DNA of 7,919 nucleotides from Lachnospiraceae bacterium (GTDB lineage: Bacteria > Bacillota > Clostridia > Lachnospirales > Lachnospiraceae), in the NCBI GenBank assembly GCA_014804565.1, contig JAAUZN010000069.1, forward strand, positions 83,907 through 91,825. The letters run 5' to 3'. A model generated the notes under the pieces. That model worked only from the letters and a program-made list of their open reading frames with translations. It made no database searches and was not told where the DNA came from. A program made the position numbers and the translations under genes. Shown here piece by piece: positions 5,270 through 7,919 of this stretch; position 1 is the first letter of the stretch; each line of letters opens with the position of its first letter.

Positions 5270-7396
5270 CTATCTCCTTTCTCCGTCGTGCATCAGCAAT
5301 CCGGCGATATCCAGGATCAGTGCAATGCTTCCGTCTCCAAGCTGTGTACAGCTGGAAAGTCCCTTAACCTTCTTGACATAAGGCGGGATCGGTTTGACCA
5401 CAATCTCCTGTTCCTGTAACAGCTTGTCGATCAGGACGCACACCTGACTTCCTTCATGCTCCAATACAACGACGATGCCTTCCTCCACCTTATCCACAGA
5501 ACCAGGCAGACTATATTTATCATTCAAACGGATGAACGGGTAACACTCACCCCGCAAAACAATGTATTCCTCGCCGCCCGGCTCGTGTATGAGGGCATCC
5601 TCACCCACTCTCACGAACTCTTTGATCGAAGCCGTCTCAATCACAAACGGGGAATTTCCTACCTGTACCACAATGCCATTGATGATCGCCAGCGTGAGCG
5701 GTATGACCAGCGTCATCTCCGATCCTTCAAATTCCACACTCGAAATGTCGAGTCTGCCGCCGACGTCCTGAATATTTTTCACCACCACGTCCATGCCTAC
5801 GCCTCGACCGGAATACTCGGTCACTTCCTCCTTTGTGGAGAAGCCCGGCAGTGTGATGAAACGGAATATTTCTTTGTCCGTAAATTCGCTCATGGCCTTA
5901 TTTTCTATCAGGCCCTTATCCAAAGCCTTCTGGTACAATTTTTCCTTATTTAAACCTTTTCCATCGTCCCTCACACTGATGTAAACCTTACCGCCCTCGT
6001 TCTTGGCCTCCAGCGTGATCTTACCCTTGGTCGATTTACCCACTGCAGTACGATCTTCCGGATTCTCCTCGATACCGTGATCCACCGAGTTCCTCACCAG
6101 ATGCATCAGCGGGTCGGTAATGTGTTCGATGATATTCTTATCCACCTCAGTGTTCTCACCGATCACTTCCAGCTCAATGTCCTTGCCCAGCTTTCTGGAC
6201 ACGTCAAAGACGATTCTCCTCATTTTCTGGAATACGTTGGTCAGCGGCATCATGCGCATCGACATGATGACCTCCTGCAGCTCCGTTGTGATCTTGGATA
6301 ACTGTCCGGACGCCTTCTGGAAATTAGAAAGCTCCAGGCCCGGCACCTTCAGATCCGGATTCTGCAGTACCACCGCTTCCGCGATGACCAGCTCCCCGAT
6401 CAGATCCATCAGGGAATCCATCTTCTCCACGTTCACGCTGATGATGCTCTGCTGCTTCGGCTGGTTCTTCGCCAGGGTCTTACCCTTGCCGGCCTCCTTG
6501 GTCTTGACCACATAGTCGCCCGGTGCAGGTTTATCCTTCTTGGCTGCCTCCTCCGGCTTCTTCTCATCACCCAGATCGATCACCGGCACATCCTCACGGC
6601 CAAACTCCGCAAGTGCCCTGCCGTACTCTTCCTTGGTGAGTTCATCAAAGTTGATCTCCTCCGCCTCGGAGCTGTCGATCAGTGCGATGACCTCGTCCTT
6701 GGAACTCTTCGTCTGCAAGAGCATATGAAAGCCCTCTGCGATGATCACATCGGCGCTGGCCTCGTTGGAGAGGATATCATCCGGTGTGTAGAGCAGATCC
6801 TCCGCCACCTCCTTCAATGCGTAGGTAGCCGAGTAAGCTCTCAGGTTACTCATCTGTGTATCATTGCGATAATGAATTGAGATTCGATAAAAATGACTGT
6901 CATCGCCTGCTACCGGCGAAATATAAAATTGCGTCGGTTCCACATGCTTATTGGCCTGCGGCATCTGAATGCCCTGCTTCTGGATCTCACCCTTTAAGCG
7001 TCCCAGAAACTCATTCAGATCCTCCACCAATGCCTTCTCGTCGCCATCCGGCGTCTCACCGGCTTTGAGCTTATCAAGCTCTCCGTTCACGAAGTCCGAA
7101 ACGGCAAGTACCTTTTCCACCAGTTCCATATGAGGTACATCATCCGGATGGGATTCTCTCAGGTAATAAAATACATCTTCCAGTTTATGGGTCACCTTCG
7201 TGATGTTTTCATACATCAGTACGCCTGAGGAACCTTTGATGGTGTGCATGACACGGAAAATCTCATTGATATCAGAATCATCGAAGCAGTCTGCATCCTG
7301 TTTTTCCAATATGATGCCTTCCAGTTTTTCCAAAAGCTGGTCGCTCTCGTACAAAAACATGTCTAGCATACTTTCTGTGTTGAATTCTTCTGCCAT
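5270..7396 (-). CDS. cheA: Chemotaxis sensor histidine kinase CheA
   Basis: This 708-aa cytoplasmic kinase autophosphorylates in response to receptor state and donates phosphate to CheY and CheB. P1 (HPt, about 1-135) has the phospho-accepting His51 in MHTIKGSSG. A P2-like response-regulator-binding domain lies at about 155-250 (FYRISIHYRNDTQMSNLRAYS). A charged Lys/Glu/Pro linker follows (about 265-315), then P3 dimerisation (about 317-385). P4 is the ATP-binding domain, with N box HLVRNSVDHGIE (432-443), G1 box DDGKGL (477-482) and G2 box GRGVGMD (530-536). P5 is the CheW-like regulatory domain (about 565-705). All catalytic motifs are intact, and the length is within the usual range for CheA with a P2 domain. 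The ATG has a strong AGGAGG site 4-5 nt upstream. The gene starts 25 bp after the cheY-like gene and ends 3 bp before cheW. Confidence 0.98.
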   Translation of the reverse strand: MAEEFNTESMLDMFLYESDQLLEKLEGIILEKQDADCFDDSDINEIFRVMHTIKGSSGVLMYENITKVTHKLEDVFYYLRESHPDDVPHMELVEKVLAVSDFVNGELDKLKAGETPDGDEKALVEDLNEFLGRLKGEIQKQGIQMPQANKHVEPTQFYISPVAGDDSHFYRISIHYRNDTQMSNLRAYSATYALKEVAEDLLYTPDDILSNEASADVIIAEGFHMLLQTKSSKDEVIALIDSSEAEEINFDELTKEEYGRALAEFGREDVPVIDLGDEKKPEEAAKKDKPAPGDYVVKTKEAGKGKTLAKNQPKQQSIISVNVEKMDSLMDLIGELVIAEAVVLQNPDLKVPGLELSNFQKASGQLSKITTELQEVIMSMRMMPLTNVFQKMRRIVFDVSRKLGKDIELEVIGENTEVDKNIIEHITDPLMHLVRNSVDHGIEENPEDRTAVGKSTKGKITLEAKNEGGKVYISVRDDGKGLNKEKLYQKALDKGLIENKAMSEFTDKEIFRFITLPGFSTKEEVTEYSGRGVGMDVVVKNIQDVGGRLDISSVEFEGSEMTLVIPLTLAIINGIVVQVGNSPFVIETASIKEFVRVGEDALIHEPGGEEYIVLRGECYPFIRLNDKYSLPGSVDKVEEGIVVVLEHEGSQVCVLIDKLLQEQEIVVKPIPPYVKKVKGLSSCTQLGDGSIALILDIAGLLMHDGERR

Positions 7397-7421
7397 ACTT
7401 CCTCCTACTCTTAAGGATTTT

Positions 7422-7814
7422 CTAAATCAGCCCCAGCTTTTTTAATACCTTTTCAAATTTTTCCACATCTATCGGTTTACCGGCATAGGCTTCGCATCCC
7501 AGTTCAAATGCCATCTTTACATTGCGTTCGTCATTAAGCGCCGTAGTCATGATGACCTTGACCCGCTTGCTCTTAGGAATACCCTTCTGCGCCTCGATAT
7601 CGCGGATCGCCTTCAGAACCTGATAGCCATCCATAACCGGCATCATCACATCCAGACAAGCCAGATCATAGGGTTCCTCATCCTCCAGTGCCATCATAAA
7701 GGCATCTACCGCTTCTTCGCCGTCCACCATCACATCACACTCACCGTAACGGGAAAGCTGCTTATCCATAAACTTACGGCTGGCGAAATCATCCTCGGCC
7801 AATAAAATCTTCAT
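7422..7814 (-). CDS. cheY: CheY-type single-domain response regulator
   Basis: This 130-aa stand-alone receiver has no output domain. It has the full set of receiver residues: acidic pair D8/D9 (after E7), phospho-acceptor D55 in LDVMMP, switch Thr91 in MTTA, aromatic Y110 and Lys113 in GKP. Such a protein next to cheA normally takes phosphate from CheA His51 and binds the flagellar switch (FliM), but FliM-binding residues cannot be judged here. A phosphate-sink or array-tuning role is possible, and a second cheY may exist elsewhere. The ATG fits the family N-terminus (MKILLAEDD), and AAAGGAG (7825-7831) lies 10 nt upstream. It sits 30 bp after the probable cheB and 25 bp before cheA. Confidence 0.93.
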   Translation of the reverse strand: MKILLAEDDFASRKFMDKQLSRYGECDVMVDGEEAVDAFMMALEDEEPYDLACLDVMMPVMDGYQVLKAIRDIEAQKGIPKSKRVKVIMTTALNDERNVKMAFELGCEAYAGKPIDVEKFEKVLKKLGLI

Positions 7815-7844
7815 CTGCGCCCAACTCCTTTCCTCTCATGATAT

Positions 7845-7919
7845 CTATTTGCTCAACAGGCCATATATCTTTCCTGCTATTGCCGTGATCGGCGCCTGTG
7901 ACTGTACCGCACCGATATC
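7845..7919 (-). CDS. cheB: C-terminal end of a probable CheB methylesterase, cut by the window edge
   Basis: Only the last 24 codons and a TAG stop are visible, reading DIGAVQSQAPITAIAGKIYGLLSK. The pattern (I/M)GAVxxxxPxxxIAxxI matches the end of CheB, where the methylesterase domain closes with a Gly-Ala-Val stretch and a final amphipathic helix. Position agrees: cheB is a common neighbour of cheY, cheA and cheW in Firmicutes, and CheB demethylates or deamidates receptors such as the MCP at the end of this operon. The catalytic Ser/His/Asp lie outside the window, so the call rests on a short tail plus context. The stop is 30 bp before the cheY-like start. Confidence 0.65.
   Translation of the reverse strand, partial: DIGAVQSQAPITAIAGKIYGLLSK

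Noticed and set aside
5456..5953. 165-codon open frame on the plus strand inside cheA
   Set aside because: It is opposite the P4 and P5 coding region, where the kinase motifs are intact. No ribosome binding site or domain supports it.
1..7919. Mobile element, CRISPR array, toxin-antitoxin or defence system
   Set aside because: No transposase, integrase, regularly spaced repeats or recognisable defence genes were found. The genes form ordinary co-directional units with intact reading frames.

Overview
The window reads as a chromosomal segment of a low-to-moderate-GC Firmicute, most likely a Clostridia/Lachnospiraceae member. This is inferred from the strong AGGAGG-type ribosome binding sites, the near-consensus sigma-A promoters, the YtrA-type GntR/ABC operon, and the sequence style of the chemotaxis proteins. 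No taxonomic marker gene is present, so the family-level assignment is inference. Every supported gene lies on the minus strand, so transcription runs from high to low coordinates.

Region 1 (7919 to about 2886) is the distal part of a chemotaxis operon. In transcription order it holds the last 24 codons of a probable cheB, a CheY-type receiver protein, a full-length CheA kinase (P1-P5), a CheW adaptor and a transmembrane methyl-accepting chemotaxis protein (MCP). Gaps are 3-30 bp. The operon ends at a perfect 12-bp hairpin terminator just after the MCP gene. In this module the MCP senses and CheW couples it to CheA. CheA autophosphorylates on His51 and is expected to pass the phosphate to the receiver Asp55 and to CheB, which demethylates or deamidates the receptor.

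Region 2 (2874-2715) is a self-contained tRNA-Arg(ACG) unit with a perfect TTGACA-17-TATAAT promoter, the 74-nt tRNA, and its own 11-bp hairpin with a U-tract.

Region 3 (2700-649) is a three-gene GntR/YtrA-type operon: a short GntR repressor with a TTG start, an ABC ATPase and a six-helix ABC-2-type permease. The promoter TTGACA-16-TATAAT is covered by a long inverted repeat, with a second perfect palindrome next to it, which suggests autoregulation.

Region 4 (619-1) has its own promoter. It holds an unrecognised 161-aa protein with a soluble beta-rich N-terminal part and two C-terminal membrane segments, followed by the first six codons of another gene that runs off the window. A near-perfect inverted repeat sits right at the predicted transcription start.

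There is no sign of phage, IS elements, CRISPR or a dedicated defence system. The most interesting items are the GntR operator architecture, the unrecognised 161-aa protein with FAIM-like sequence features, and the receptor with an apparent second HAMP unit.
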